NCBI GenBank assembly: GCA_964020155.1
Contig: OZ026549.1
Coordinates: 786,133-850,132 of the forward strand
DNA length: 64,000 nucleotides
Direction of reading: 5' to 3'
Source: Chondrilla cf. caribensis
Lineage: Eukaryota; Porifera; Demospongiae; Chondrillida; Chondrillidae
The notes under the pieces are model-generated. The model saw only the letters and a program-made list of their open reading frames with translations, made no database searches and was not told the DNA's origin. Below, in pieces: positions 50,701 through 62,526 of this stretch; the first letter of the stretch is position 1; every line of letters starts with the position of its first letter. Both the position numbers and the translations under genes were made by a program.

Positions 50701-50907
50701 AATGCACATATGTATATTAACAAAATTTATATGAACATATCCAATATACAATGTTGTTGTATGCTTTAATAAGAAGCACATACATAGTGCTACAAATGTA
50801 AATATACACACACATGCATTAGTACACATACATATCTTGTATGATACACTTGGGTATATCATGTACTGATATTCAGCTACTGATGCTATTAGTGTACAGA
50901 GTGTGCA

Positions 50908-51403
50908 TTATATGTAATCATGGTTCTCTTCCTGGTCAACGTGCCTTGAATTGATGTTATTCGGATGCTTCTTCTTCACAACCAGTGGTATGTATTGATG
51001 GTTTTCATCCATCTTGTTTGAATCCTTTAGTGCATATTGATGATTTCCATTCAACAAGTTCAAATTCAGCGGCGTGTACTGATGGTTTCCACCCAGTGTA
51101 TGTGAATCCAGTGGCTGATATCCAATGTCTGTATGACTGCAGTGATCTTCTGTATCGGGCAATGGAGGGTGCTGGAACATTAATCTACTTAATCTTTTTT
51201 GTATCTCGCTATAAATGTGGATTTGATCATAGTAGCTGTCGTCCTCCTTGGTGTGTGACCATATGTTGCATGTTCTCCCTCTCCTCAATCTGCACACAAC
51301 AACCAGTCCCACAATGATGGCAGTGATCAGAATGACCAGGAATAATGGTACCACTATAGCCAGAGCTGTACCTGTGAGAGATGTCAGTAGTATGAGATGT
51401 TAC

Positions 51404-51471
<68 letters not shown>

Positions 51472-51741
51472 CTTATCATGTACATGCTGTTGGTCTAACA
51501 TGGTGTTGTCTATTGTAACATTTCCCAACCTGTGTTTGGTGAAGTAGTAGCAGGACTGTCATTTGGGACTGGTTGTGTTTGGTGTGTTGATGTAGCTGGT
51601 TCAGCTGTTGTTGTAGACCTCAGTGTAGCTGTACAAAAGTTTATGACATTGAAAATACCAAATATAATCGTCTCACCTAATATTATTCAAATCAACAATC
51701 AATGAATTTGATTTTCATTTCAACTTTATTCACAACAATGT

Positions 51742-51785
<44 letters not shown>

Positions 51786-53573
51786 GCATTATATGTATGT
51801 GCATACATGTACATCCTATGCTCACGTACCCTCATATATACATATACATACATGTATACACAGTGTAGTATGTCATTTAATACTCTGCATATAATACTGT
51901 GCATACAGTATGTACGTACATGCGTTCTTACTCACTTGTACTCTCCACAGTAGGGTGATGTACATAACTTGTTATAGGTTGACTTCCTCCCCCACCTCCA
52001 GCTGAGTTGACAGCTACCACTGTGATGTTGTTGTAGGTCTGTCCTCTCTCTAGTCCTGTTAAGTTGTAGTAGTTAATGTTGTTTGTAGTGTTGATCTCTT
52101 GTTGTGTTCCATCTTGTGTAGTGTATTTGATGATGTAATGTCGTATATCTCCATTAGGTTCTCTAGGTGGTATCCAGTTTAGTTCAATCCCATCATCAAA
52201 CACTCTAGTTATAGTGAGGTGTCTTGGAGGAGATGGAGCTGTGGAGGATGTACATATATGAGATGTTCTAGGCATTTATCCAGTGATTAGTGATGTGTGC
52301 ACACTGCTTATGTGACCAATTAACTGAACCTTGCATCAACTCACTTTGTTCCATTGTAGTAACCTCCATCACAGCTGGTGACTGACTTCTCTTTCTGTCT
52401 TGATCATTATTATTCCCAAGTCCCCATGCTGTGATCCTGTACTTAGCACCAGGTACTAGTGAGGATAATGTTCTTGATGAGCTCCTTTCATTCCCATACT
52501 CTCCTACTACTGGTACTCCAAGGTCCAGTCTGTGATATCCAATGATAACCCTATCAATTCCACTAGGTATGGTACCAATGTTCACCTTGATACTGGTATT
52601 AGTACTGGTTGTACCAGTTATAGAGACATCAGGGAGGGTACCTAATAGGGGATGGATCTATATGTATTATATATGCAGTGTGATGTTTGACAGTATAACC
52701 CCACACACTACTCACCATTGGATAAGAACAGAAAGTGGTAGATACTAGCACATTCCCATTCAAGATTCACAAAATTGTTGAATGCTCTATCTCTTATGAC
52801 TGCAGTAGCATTAGATCCACTTTTGATCTGATGGACATCTCCACTAGTGTCAGTTGATACAGTGTGTCCATAATAAATGAACCTAGCCTCTCCACTGCTC
52901 ACTCTACACTCAATCCTCCCATCTCCACTATCACTGTTTGGTGGTTGTAGTTGTTGTTTGTCAATGATGACTCTCGCATTGAATATCAGTCTCCCATAAC
53001 TGTGAACAACTTGACCACCTACAGTACACAGTATGAAGTAGACCAGTGTATCACCATGGGTATGTACACACTGTACTAGTAATATGCACTTGCAAACACT
53101 GACCATTAACATTCAATTGAAACAGTTGACTAGCTTCTTCTGTTCCTTCAGCAGTGACATTACAGGTGTATGTCCCTCCATCACTTGTAGAGGTTATGTT
53201 GATGGTTATAATATTGTTGTTGATCTTTCTCCCATCATATCCTGTTTGTTGACACGGTCCATTTGGACATGTCCAGTGATAGTTAGTCTGTATTCCATGT
53301 GGTATTCCACTGATTCTACAAACTAGAACAATAGTTGTTCCTAGTGGTAGAGTAGCTGTAGAGTTGAGGGTTGAACTGACTGTGTATCCATCGATCACCA
53401 CATTAGGAGTAGTAGGACCTGTGGAGGATAGTACAATATAGTGGATTATGGTATCACACATACAGCTAGGTATACATGTACCCTCTAGGTCTTAGTACAT
53501 GCTCACCCAGTCCTGCTATTCCAGCAATCAACACTCCAAGGAAGCACCCAATCCCTAGTAACGGTATTGTCAT
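50908..53573 (-). CDS. Gene J: Ig/FN3 receptor with tail type 2
   Basis: Exons: leader 53573-53507, Ig-like 1 53418-53104, Ig-like 2 53018-52716, FN3-a 52641-52345, FN3-b 52238-51936, stalk 51628-51530, TM/tail 51371-50908. Leader class MTIPLLG. Ig-like 1 has an extra Glu (GTEEASQ) and [10 protein letters not shown]3-a carries NNNDQDRKRSQSP, close to gene A rather than its neighbours. The stalk is Thr/Pro-rich (RSTTTAEPATSTHQTQP). TM as in gene I, then RLRRGR. The tail has YYDQIHIYSEI, GYQPL, QYTPL, QYALK and QYIPL, ending HDYI. Compact gene with introns mostly around 85-110 bases in the ectodomain. A tail-3 relic follows the stop. Confidence 0.85.
51405..51469. repeat. (TG)n microsatellite in last intron of gene J
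   Basis: TG tract at the conserved site next to the tail-2 exon. Confidence 0.95.
51748..51782. repeat. (TA)n microsatellite in gene J intron
   Basis: TA tract between stalk and FN3-b exons; the same site in gene I holds ACATACATACAT instead, a sign of recent length change. Confidence 0.85.
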
Positions 53574-53636
53574 CGTCAATCGTCTTCCACTAATACATCG
53601 ATCACCTTTCACACTGGTCACTTTAGGGATTCTGTG

Positions 53637-53642
53637 CACGTG
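53637..53642 (-). promoter_or_regulatory. CACGTG E-box upstream of gene J
   Basis: CACGTG about 65 bases upstream of the leader-2 ATG, matching genes I and K. Confidence 0.4.
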
Positions 53643-53766
53643 GATAGGCTACATTGATCTTCAACATTCTATTTCTACATCAATCTTCATATAATGGGAA
53701 GTTGACAAGAGCATATTGTACAGTGCAGCACATTCACCATCTCTGTGTAGTATTGTACTCCATGAT

Positions 53767-53781
53767 GGGGGGGGGGGGGGG
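53767..53781. repeat. Poly(G) run
   Basis: Fifteen G in a row upstream of gene J. The paralogous sites upstream of I and K read TTGGGAATC and TTGGGGGTG, so this is a local expansion. Its exact length may be affected by sequencing error. Confidence 0.85.
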
Positions 53782-53931
53782 TTGTTGTTTTCATATTCAA
53801 TTCAGTTAGATCCAGTGATGCATATTCTGCTTCAAATATTTTGTCTACTTACAGTTGTACAGTTACGTATGTGTGCATGTACATGTGGGTGTGGGTGGGT
53901 GTTTAAGGCTTAATTTGATGTCCAGATGAGA

Positions 53932-53933
<2 letters not shown>

Positions 53934-53969
<36 letters not shown>
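53934..53969. repeat. (TA)n microsatellite at edge of tail-3 relic
   Basis: TA tract between flank sequence CCAGATGAGAC and the tail-3 relic; it sits at the breakpoint where the rest of the tail is missing. Confidence 0.85.
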
Positions 53970-53972
<3 letters not shown>

Positions 53973-53989
53973 GTCTCATCTGGGTAATA

Positions 53990-54095
53990 CGGTTGTTGTT
54001 GCTGTAGATGCCTCCCATGGGCATTCTGTAATACGGTTGTCTGCTGGCATTGTCCTGCTGGTCTGTACCCCCGGTGTCCTTCCCCTTCCTCAATG
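53990..54095 (-). pseudogene. Short tail-3 relic downstream of gene K
   Basis: Reads [27 protein letters not shown], then runs into a TA microsatellite. Matches only the membrane-proximal part of the gene L tail; TM helix and C-terminal LYSQV part are missing. Its upstream end joins tail-2 3' flank at the same place as the relic at 50.4 kb, so both derive from one event before J and K separated. Confidence 0.7.
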
Positions 54096-54293
54096 CATGT
54101 ATGTACGTAAATTAGCAATATTAATAGGAACAATCCGATGTACAATGAGTTTGTATGCTATAATATAAGCACATACATAGTGCTACAAATGTATATATGC
54201 TCATACATGCGTTAGTACATGTACATATCTTGTATGATACACTTGGGTATATCATGTACGGATATTAAATGCTATTAGTGTACAGAGTGTGCA

Positions 54294-54779
54294 TTATATG
54301 TAATCATGGCTCTCCTCTTGGTCAACGTGCCTTGAATTGATGATATTTGGATGCTTCTTCTTCACAACCAGTGGTATGTATTGATGGTTTTCATCCATCT
54401 TGTTTGAATCCACTAGTGCATATTGATGATTTCCATCCATCAAGTTCAAATTCAGCGGCGTGTACCGATGGTTTCCATCCATCTTATGTGAATCCAGTGG
54501 CTGATAGTCAATGTCTGTATGACTGCAGTGATCTCCTATATCGGGCAATGGAGGGTGCTGGAACATTAATCTACTTAATCTTTTTTGTATCTCGCTATAA
54601 ATGTGAATTTGATCATAGTAGCTGTCATCCTCCTTGGTGTGTTTGCATGTTCTCCCTCTCCTCACTCTGCACACAACAACCAGTGCCACAATGATGGCAG
54701 TGATCAGAATGACCAGGAATAATGGTACCACTATAGCCAGAGCTGTACCTGTGAGAGATAACAGTAGTATGTGATGTTA

Positions 54780-54834
<55 letters not shown>

Positions 54835-54880
54835 CGTGTCTGTCTGTGTGTGTGTGCTGTGTGTGTGTATGTTGTGTGTG

Positions 54881-54913
<33 letters not shown>

Positions 54914-57321
54914 TTGTGTATGTGTGCCTGTGTGTGTAAACATTTATCATGTAAATGGTTCCATGTCTAATGTAGTGTATCTATTGTAGCATGCCAACGT
55001 GTGTTTGATCTAGTAGTCGGACTATCAAGTGGGTCTGGACATGGTTGATGTGTTGATGTAGCTGTTCGTGTAGTACCTGGTCCAGCTGTTGATGTAGGCC
55101 TCACTGAAGCTGTACATGAGTAATATGATAATGAAAATATCAAGTTACATCCGTTTCACCTAATATTATTCAACTCAACAATCAATGAATTTGATTTTCA
55201 GTTCCACTCTGTCCATTGCAATTATCGTTGTGTATTCACAACATGGCATTCCAGTCAATTGTACACTGAGTCTCAATACATTACAGTGTATTACATAATG
55301 TTTGTATGATGTACCTCTTACGAGAATAGACCTACGTATGTAGTCATTTGTGAACAGGTAAATGATACTGTAGTACGTACACGGGACATACGTATCTCAT
55401 ATGCACAGTACTATGTACTTGCATTCATACACCACCATGTGCACACAAGCTTTTAGACTGCATACAGACAAAATATGCTATTTACTATAAGTATTATTGT
55501 TACTCTGTTTACTGTACCAATACAGTGTACATACAAACAGGATGTAGTAACATATATGTATATGTATATATATATGTGATTATTCTCTGTACCTTTCAGT
55601 TACTTAGCAATTGGGCCAGATGTCCACATACATACATGTTTCTGTAGCTAGTATTCACATCACTCTCAGTACCTCCAACTCTAACTCACTTGTACTCTCC
55701 ACTGTTGGGTTGTGTACATAGCTTGTTATAGGTTGACTTCCTCCCCCACCTCCAGCTGAGTTGACAGCTACCACTGTGATGTTGTTGTAGGTCTGTCCTC
55801 TCTCTAGTCCTGTTAAGTTGTAGTAGTTGATGTTGTTTGCAGTGTTGATCTCTTGTTGTGTTCCATCTTGTGTAGTGTATTTGATGATGTAATGTCGTAT
55901 GTCTCCATTAGGTTCTCTAGGTGGTATCCAGTTTAGTTCAATCCCATCATCAAACACTCTAGTTATAGCGAAGTGTCTTGGAGGTGATGGATCTGTGGAG
56001 GATGTACATGTATGAGATGTTCTAGTTATTTATCTACTGATTAGTGATGTGTGCACACTGCTTGTGTCACCAATTAACTGACCATTGCATCAACTCACTT
56101 TGTTCCATTGTAGTAACCTCCCTCACAGCTGGTGACCGACTCCTTCTTCTATCATCACCTCCACCAAGTTCCCATGCTGTAATCCTGTACTTAGCACCAG
56201 GTACTAGTGAGGAGAATGTTATTGATGATACCTTATCATTATTCCAAAACTCTCCTACTACTGGTACTCCAAGGTCCAGTCTGTGATATCCAATGATAAT
56301 CCTATCAAGACCACTAAGTATGATACCATTGTTCACAATGATACTGGTAGTAGTCCTGAGTGCACTAGTTATAGAGACACCAAGGAGGTCACCTAATACA
56401 GGATGGATCTATATGTGTTACATATGCAGTGTGATGTTTGACAGTATAACCCCTCACACTACTCACCATTGGATAAGAACAGAAAGTGGTAGATACCAGC
56501 ACAATCCCCTTCAAAGTTCACAAAATTGTTGAAAGCTCTATCTCTTATGACTACAGTAGCATTAGATCCACTTATGATCTGATGAACATCTCCACTAGTG
56601 TCAGTTGATACAGTGCGTCCATGATAATTGAACCCAGCCCCTCCACTGCTAACTACACACTCAATCCTCCCATCTCCACTATCATTGTTTGGTGGTTGTA
56701 GTTGTTGTTTGTCAGTGATGACTCTTGCATTGAATATCAGTCTCCCATAACTGTGAACAACTTGCCCACCTAAAGTACACAGTATGAAGTAGACCAGTGT
56801 ATCACCATGGGTATGTACACACTGTACTAGTAATATGCACTTGCAAACACTGACCATTAACATTCAGTTGAAACTGTTGACTAGCTTCCTTGCCGTCAGC
56901 AGTGACATTACAAGTGTATGTCCCTCCATCCCTTATAGAGGTTATGTTGATGGCTATAATATTGTTATTGATCTTTCTCCCAACATATCCTGTTTGTTGA
57001 CATGGTCCATTTGGACATGTCCAATGATAGTTAGTCTGTAGTCCATGTGGTATTCCACTGATTCTACAAATTAGAATAAGAGTTGTTGCTAATGGTAGAG
57101 TAGCTGGTGAGTTGAGGGTTGAATTGACTGTGTATCCGTCGATCACCACATTAGGAGTAGTAGGAACTGTGGAGGATAGTACAATGTAGTGGATTATGGT
57201 ATCACACGTAGAGCTAGGTATGCATGTACCTTCTAGGTCTTAGTACATACTCACCCAGTCCTGCTATTCCAGCAATCAACACTCCAAGGAAGCACCCAAT
57301 CCCTAGTAACGGTATTGTCAT
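54294..57321 (-). CDS. Gene K: Ig/FN3 receptor with tail type 2
   Basis: Exons: leader 57321-57255, Ig-like 1 57166-56855, Ig-like 2 56769-56467, FN3-a 56392-56099, FN3-b 55992-55690, stalk 55109-54999, TM/tail 54748-54294. Leader MTIPLLG class. Ig-like 1 has WTCPNGPC and GGTYTC; FN3-a is the most diverged of its type (SALRTTTSIIV) yet open. The stalk is Thr/Ser/Pro-rich (SVRPTSTAGPGTT) and resembles that of gene G rather than I or J. TM VPLFLVILIT class, then RVRRGR. The tail has YYDQIHIYSEI and all four YxPL-type units with Tyr present (YQPL, YTPL, YALV, YIPL). It lacks three residues after RGRTC relative to G, I and J. Confidence 0.85.
54781..54938. repeat. (TG)n microsatellite in last intron of gene K
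   Basis: Long, interrupted TG tract at the conserved site next to the tail-2 exon. Confidence 0.95.
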
Positions 57322-57384
57322 CGTCAATCGTCTTCCACTGATACACAGATTGCCTTTCACATTGGTCACTTTTGGGATTCTGTA

Positions 57385-57390
57385 CACGTG
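57385..57390 (-). promoter_or_regulatory. CACGTG E-box upstream of gene K
   Basis: CACGTG about 65 bases upstream of the leader-2 ATG, matching genes I and J. Confidence 0.4.
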
Positions 57391-58252
57391 TATAGGCTAA
57401 ATTGATCTTCAATATTCTATTTCTACATCAATCTTCAAATAAGGGGAAGTGTTGACAACAGCATAATAAAGAGTGCAGCACATTCACCATCTCTGTGTAG
57501 TATTGTACTCCATGATTGGGGGTGTTGTTTTCACATTCAATTCAGTTAAATCCAGTGATGCGTCTTCTGCTTCAAATTTTCTGTGTAATTATATATATGA
57601 TGCTATATATATTTGATTGGAGTCCGTCTTTCTACATGTGCGGTGTGTGTACATAACATTGTATGCGTGGGTGGGTGGGTGTGTAAGGCTTAGTTTGATG
57701 TCCAGGTGAAACTTTGAAATGAAAGATCATGATTGTTAAGCCTTATAACGATTAACCTCTGTGATGATTAACCTCTGTGACGGATGTCACCTCTGTGATG
57801 GTTGTCTCTTGTGTGATTATTACATATATGTATTGATTTCATCTTAATTATTAATTATCATCATGGATTATATTCATTACAACATCTCTCCTAAGCCAAT
57901 AATGTAACGTGAGAATTGACTGGAGTAGTAATGAAAAATACAAATATTTGCTCCAAATTACCAATTACTGTAATACAAAATGTTTTCAGTGTACAGTTGA
58001 GCAATCCTATGTGTATACAGAGCAATCATATGTGCATGTTGAGCAATCTTATGCATGTGTTGAGCAATCCTGTAATCATGTTGAACAATCCTGTGCGTGC
58101 CAAGCAACTCTGTGTGCACTGAGCAATACTGTGTAAGTTGTGTAATCCTGTGTGTGTGTTGGGCAATCCTGTATGCATTGAGTAATCCTATGTACATGTT
58201 GTGCAATCCTGTGTGTGTGTTGAGCAATCCTGTATGTGTTGAGTGTACATCC
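57391..58252. repeat. Spacer and degenerate tandem repeat behind gene L
   Basis: From about 57990 to 58245 units like GTTGAGCAATCCTGTGTGTG are repeated with changes, in the 3' UTR or flank of gene L and matching 50165-50400. Before it, 57745-57815 holds a few copies of GATTAACCTCTGTGA. No gene seen. Confidence 0.6.
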
Positions 58253-61200
58253 TCAGGTGTCTCTAGTGTTTGGAGGTAGAGGAAGGACAGAGGGTGTGAT
58301 GTCATCCTCCACTGACAGGTCCAGTGGGTGGAGCTTCACATCTCTAACTTGAGAGTAGAGCGATTCCAGGGGGGCTGAGGATAAGTTCTCTGTGTCAACT
58401 TTACTCCCTCTGTTATCCTGCTGGGATCGCGTGTGAAACAGGTCACAGTCAACAACAACACCTCGGGCTACTGGAGTGGTGACTCCTTTAGGTTTCTTCT
58501 TTGGTTGACTGTAGAGTGGCTCCTTGTCGTTTGTATCCCCCTCTGCGTTTCCATTGTTACTGTTGCTATGACGATTCCCTCTGTTACCATAGCGACTGGA
58601 GTGACTTCTAATAATGCTAACACTTCCCGTACGTCTGTTTCCCTCTTGAGGATCACTGTCATCGCCATCAGAATCCTGGTGGTAGATAACACTATAGGAC
58701 TGGTTGGACGGCGGTTGTTCCTCCAATTGTATTCTGCTGTATGTGTTTTCTTGTATGTTGTTGTAGATGCCTCCCATGGGCATTCTGTAATACGGTTGTC
58801 TGTTGTCATTGTCCTGCTGGTCTGTACCCCCGGTGTCCTTCCCCTTCCTAGTTGCCACGCACATGGCTATCAATGCCAGTGCAACTGTCACCAGCACTGC
58901 ACCGGCCACACTGCCTCCAATGATGGCGTTCCGGTTTATATTTGCACCTGCAGCATGACATGGGAGCAGTGTTGGGCATGTCAGCAGTTTACATCATGGA
59001 ATATACATACATACCTGGTGTGTTTGGTTCAGCTGTTGGTATAGTACTTGGTTCAGCTGTTGGTGTAGTACTTGGTTCAGTTGTTGGTGTAGTACTTGGT
59101 TCAGCTGTTGGTGTAGTACTTGGTTCAGCTGTTGGTATAGTACTTGGTTCAGCTGTTGGTGTAGTACTTGGTTCAGCTGTTGGTATAGTGCTTGGTTCAG
59201 CTGTTGGTGTAGTACTTGGTTCAGCTGTTGGTGTAGTACTTGGTTCAGCTGTTGATGTAGTACTTGGTTCAGTTGTTGGTGTAGTACTTGGTTCAGCTGT
59301 TGATGTAGTACTTGGTTCAGCTGTTGGTATAGTGCTTGGTTCAGCTGTTGATGTAGTACTTGGTTCAGCTGTTGGTGTAGTACTTGGTTCAGCTGTTGGT
59401 GTAGTACTTGGTTCAGCTGTTGATGTAGTACTTGGTTCAGCTGTTGGTGTAGCACTTGGTTCAGCTGTTGAATCAGATGTAGTATTTTGTTCAGCTGTAT
59501 GTAAGTGAAAGATATCAAAATACCAGACATCACCTATTCTTCCTATTCAACACAACAGTGGACTACTTTCATTTCAGTTCAACTTTATTCATTACAAGTG
59601 TATCGTACACAAGGTGTACACGTAGGATTGTGGATTCAGTCAATTGTGTGATAGTTTTGATCTTAATTCTTCCCCATTGTACAATGTATCTCTGGTGTGT
59701 GACAAAATACATCTGTATATAGTTCTCAACACTCACATACACTTACATACACGCACATGTACATTACATGCATACATAATATCCATGTACACACATGCAC
59801 ACATACAGTATACATATGTATACGTGTTCATGCACATATGTAAACATGCATCAGATTTTTACTAGTTGTCAGACTCTCAATTTGACTATGAGTGTACTGC
59901 AGCAGTTCTTCTGAAGCATCTGATGATCCAAATGAGTTCAAACAACACAACTTGTATGTAAAGTATGTATTATGCATCACTCTCAACTCTAACTCACTTG
60001 TACTCTCCACTATTGGGGTGTGTACATAACTTGTTATAGGTTGACTTCCTCCCCCACCTCCAGCTGAGTTGACAGCTACCACTCTGATGTTTTTGTAGGT
60101 CTGTCCTCTCTCTAGTCCTGTTAAGTTGTAGTAGTTGATGTTGTTTGCAGTGTTGATCTCTTGTTTTGTTCCATTTTGTGTAGTGTATTTGATGATGTAA
60201 TGTCGTACGTCTCCATTAGGTTCTCTAGGTGGTATCCAGTTTAGTTCAATCCCATCATCAAACACTCTAGTTGTAGTGAGGTGTCTTGGAGCAGATGGAG
60301 CTGTAATGTAGACAGTGTGCATCAAATACAAGTGCACCAATGCTTCCATACATGTTGGCATAAACTTACTACTTTCCTTATTCTTCACAGTCAACACTCT
60401 TGGTAGCTGACTTCTATCCCTGGTCCCTTCTACTCCCCATGCTACTACCCTGTATGTAGCTCCTGGTGCAGCAAGTATCCTCCGAATGCTTCGTTTAGGT
60501 GTCAACCTCATATTTGCTCCTTGTAAAGGTACTCCAAGATCCAATCGAGTATATCCAACAAGAACAGTTCTTCTCCTGGCTAATGTGCTATTCAGCATAA
60601 TCCCGTTATTATTGTTTTTCGATAAGTTGTATGCCTCGATGTTTGGTGGATAAACAGATTCTACATTTGAGGAATTAACTCATTGAGTTCTACATCAGTA
60701 TTTCACCACTGGGATTGTCTATCTCTAGTTATACTTACCATTTCCGTTTGGAAACAAGAAGACATAATGTCTACGGTCAGGTGTGTCATTCCTACTACAG
60801 TATGCAATGTTGTTTGAGATATTCCATCTCTCAGTCACAACCAATGTGGAGTTCTCTCCCAAGATCTGATACACTGACTTATTTCCACATGTTGTGATCT
60901 GATGCACTTTTGGTGGGCTAGGTGCTGAGTTTTTTCGAGAGTCTTTGCTGATATTCCAGTACCACACTCCTTGCACACATGTGACCCGCCCACTTCTTGA
61001 TATAGTGTTGTCAGGTGGCGCTATCTCACTGAGATCAGTGATAACTTGTCCATTGGCAATCAGTCTACCATAGCTGTGGACTAGTACAATCGTATGTCCC
61101 ACTGTGTCTACAGTAAAATATGTGTAATGAATTCACTAAACTACTGTTAAAATACTACAGATCACTGTTAGTGTAAGAGCAGTATTGTGTGCTGTGTTAC

Positions 61201-61726
61201 TTACACTGACCAGTAACATTCAGTTGAAACTGTTGACTAGCTTCCCTTCCTTCAACAGTGACATTACAGGTGTATGTCCCTCCATCACTTGTAGAGGTTA
61301 TGTTGATGGCTATAATATTGTTGTTGATCTTTCTCCCAACATATCCTGTTTGTTGACACGGTCCATTTGGACATGTCCAGTGATAGTTAGTCTGTAGTCC
61401 ATGTGGTATTCCACTGATTCTACAAACTAGAATAAGAGTTGTTCCTAGTGGTAGAGTAGCTGGTGAGTTAAGGGTTGAATTGACTATGTAGCCGTCAATC
61501 ACCGCTTTGGGAGTAGTAGGAACTGTGAAAGGAGAGAGTCAGAGTATACTCATTGTGCATGCGCACAACATGCTTCTGTTGAGTACTCACAACTGATTAG
61601 TTCTCTGTAGCTACTTATTGTGTGGTGTGGTAACTGGTGGATTGTAAGAATTGCTTACTCACCATTGGCTCCTGAAGTGATAGCAAGTTGTAGGACAACA
61701 AGAAGGATCTCTGCTACTTTCTTCAT
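58253..61726 (-). CDS. Gene L: Ig/FN3 receptor with long repeat stalk and tail type 3
   Basis: Exons: leader 61726-61663, Ig-like 1 61522-61211, Ig-like 2 variant 61107-60739, FN3-a variant 60660-60370, FN3-b 60300-59998, stalk 59494-59015, TM/tail 58947-58253. Leader [19 protein letters not shown] is a third signal peptide class. Ig-like 2 and FN3-a variants match gene I but lack its sequon repeat. The stalk exon of 480 bases is about twenty 24-base units coding Thr-Ala-Glu-Pro-Ser-Thr-Thr-Pro, a mucin-like stem. The TM run is [19 protein letters not shown], followed by ATRKGK. The tail has [21 protein letters not shown] and LYSQVRD, i.e. tyrosine motifs unlike tails 1 and 2. This is the edge gene of the array and the only intact tail 3. 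Confidence 0.85.
59020..59490 (-). repeat. 24-base coding minisatellite in gene L stalk
   Basis: About 19-20 units like GTAGTACTTGGTTCAGCTGTTGGT on the plus strand, coding TAEPSTTP with S/T/I exchange on the minus strand. High identity between units points to recent expansion; unit size keeps the frame. The long plus-strand frame (VVLGSAVG repeats) is its shadow. Confidence 0.92.
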
Positions 61727-62015
61727 TTTTTGTTCACTTCCAACACTTTATCTTATCACATTTAGATCTGTTCTCTCCTAGAACATTCAACTATATTAAT
61801 CATATTACAGTGACAATAAGAGCCAGTGGGCTTTTAATACTAGCATCCTTAAGGCTTCTAGAATGGATGTAGTACTTAGTGTGGACTTTTTTCTGAAGCC
61901 CATGGGCTCTTAGTGCCATACTGAAACTTGTTTCGTCAAATCTGAAACTCCATCAACTGAATCTGCATCAACAACAACCACTTACTGATAGTGAATGTGT
62001 CCGAATGTATAGCAG
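61727..62015. other. Region upstream of gene L, towards the divergent or convergent boundary gene
   Basis: Holds the gene L promoter in all likelihood, but no TATA-like box or CACGTG of the kinds seen in genes A-K. No gene seen. Confidence 0.3.
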
Positions 62016-62081
62016 GTCTCCAGGGGTATTGTCCTCATTCACAATGGTAGGGGATGTCCTGAGGAGCACCTCAACCTGGAT
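62016..62081 (+). CDS. Possible upstream exon of the Furry-like gene
   Basis: Between an AG (62014-62015) and GTGTAC (62082) lie 66 bases open in frame 0, which would join the next exon at Gly-Leu-Thr in frame. A second frame is open too, the acceptor has a poor pyrimidine tract and no homology is recognised. Tentative only. Confidence 0.25.
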
Positions 62082-62240
62082 GTGTACTGAATGTGTGCTT
62101 ATTTGGTTATGTCTGCTCTTGTGTTACGTGTATTGTGTGGTGTGTATTGTGTGGGGCGTATTGTGTCTTGAATCATTGGATAATGCACTGCATTCAGTTT
62201 CTAGAGCACCTGTGTGTGTATACATTTTGTATACACATGC

Positions 62241-62243
62241 AAG

Positions 62244-62278
<35 letters not shown>
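62241..62278. repeat. (CA)n microsatellite
   Basis: Short CA tract near the boundary gene, non-coding. Confidence 0.9.
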
Positions 62279-62281
<3 letters not shown>

Positions 62282-62526
62282 TCACAGCACTCTGTACAGT
62301 TGTATCTTGTGCAATAGCTTCAGCACTGGATTTGAGGTTGAAGGGAGAAGAGGGGATCAAACATCATCAAAATGGGGAGGGGGAGGGGTGGAAGGCATGT
62401 AAAGGGGGTTCAAGTAGTACCCCAGGTTCTCTGGAGTACTACACTGAACAATCCATGTAGTTCTGATGCTCAGTGATACAGCACATGTTCACCTTCTCTC
62501 TCTCTCTCTGTCTTTCCCTTGTGTAG

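Noticed and set aside
58433..59044. Plus-strand 203-residue frame
   Set aside because: Antisense to the gene L TM/tail exon and without domain features.
59015..59494. CRISPR-like array
   Set aside because: Units are contiguous 24-base coding repeats without unique spacers, in a eukaryotic gene.
58942..59508. Plus-strand frame with VVLGSAVG repeats
   Set aside because: It is the reverse shadow of the gene L stalk minisatellite; the minus frame has splice sites, phase and Ser/Thr/Pro composition.
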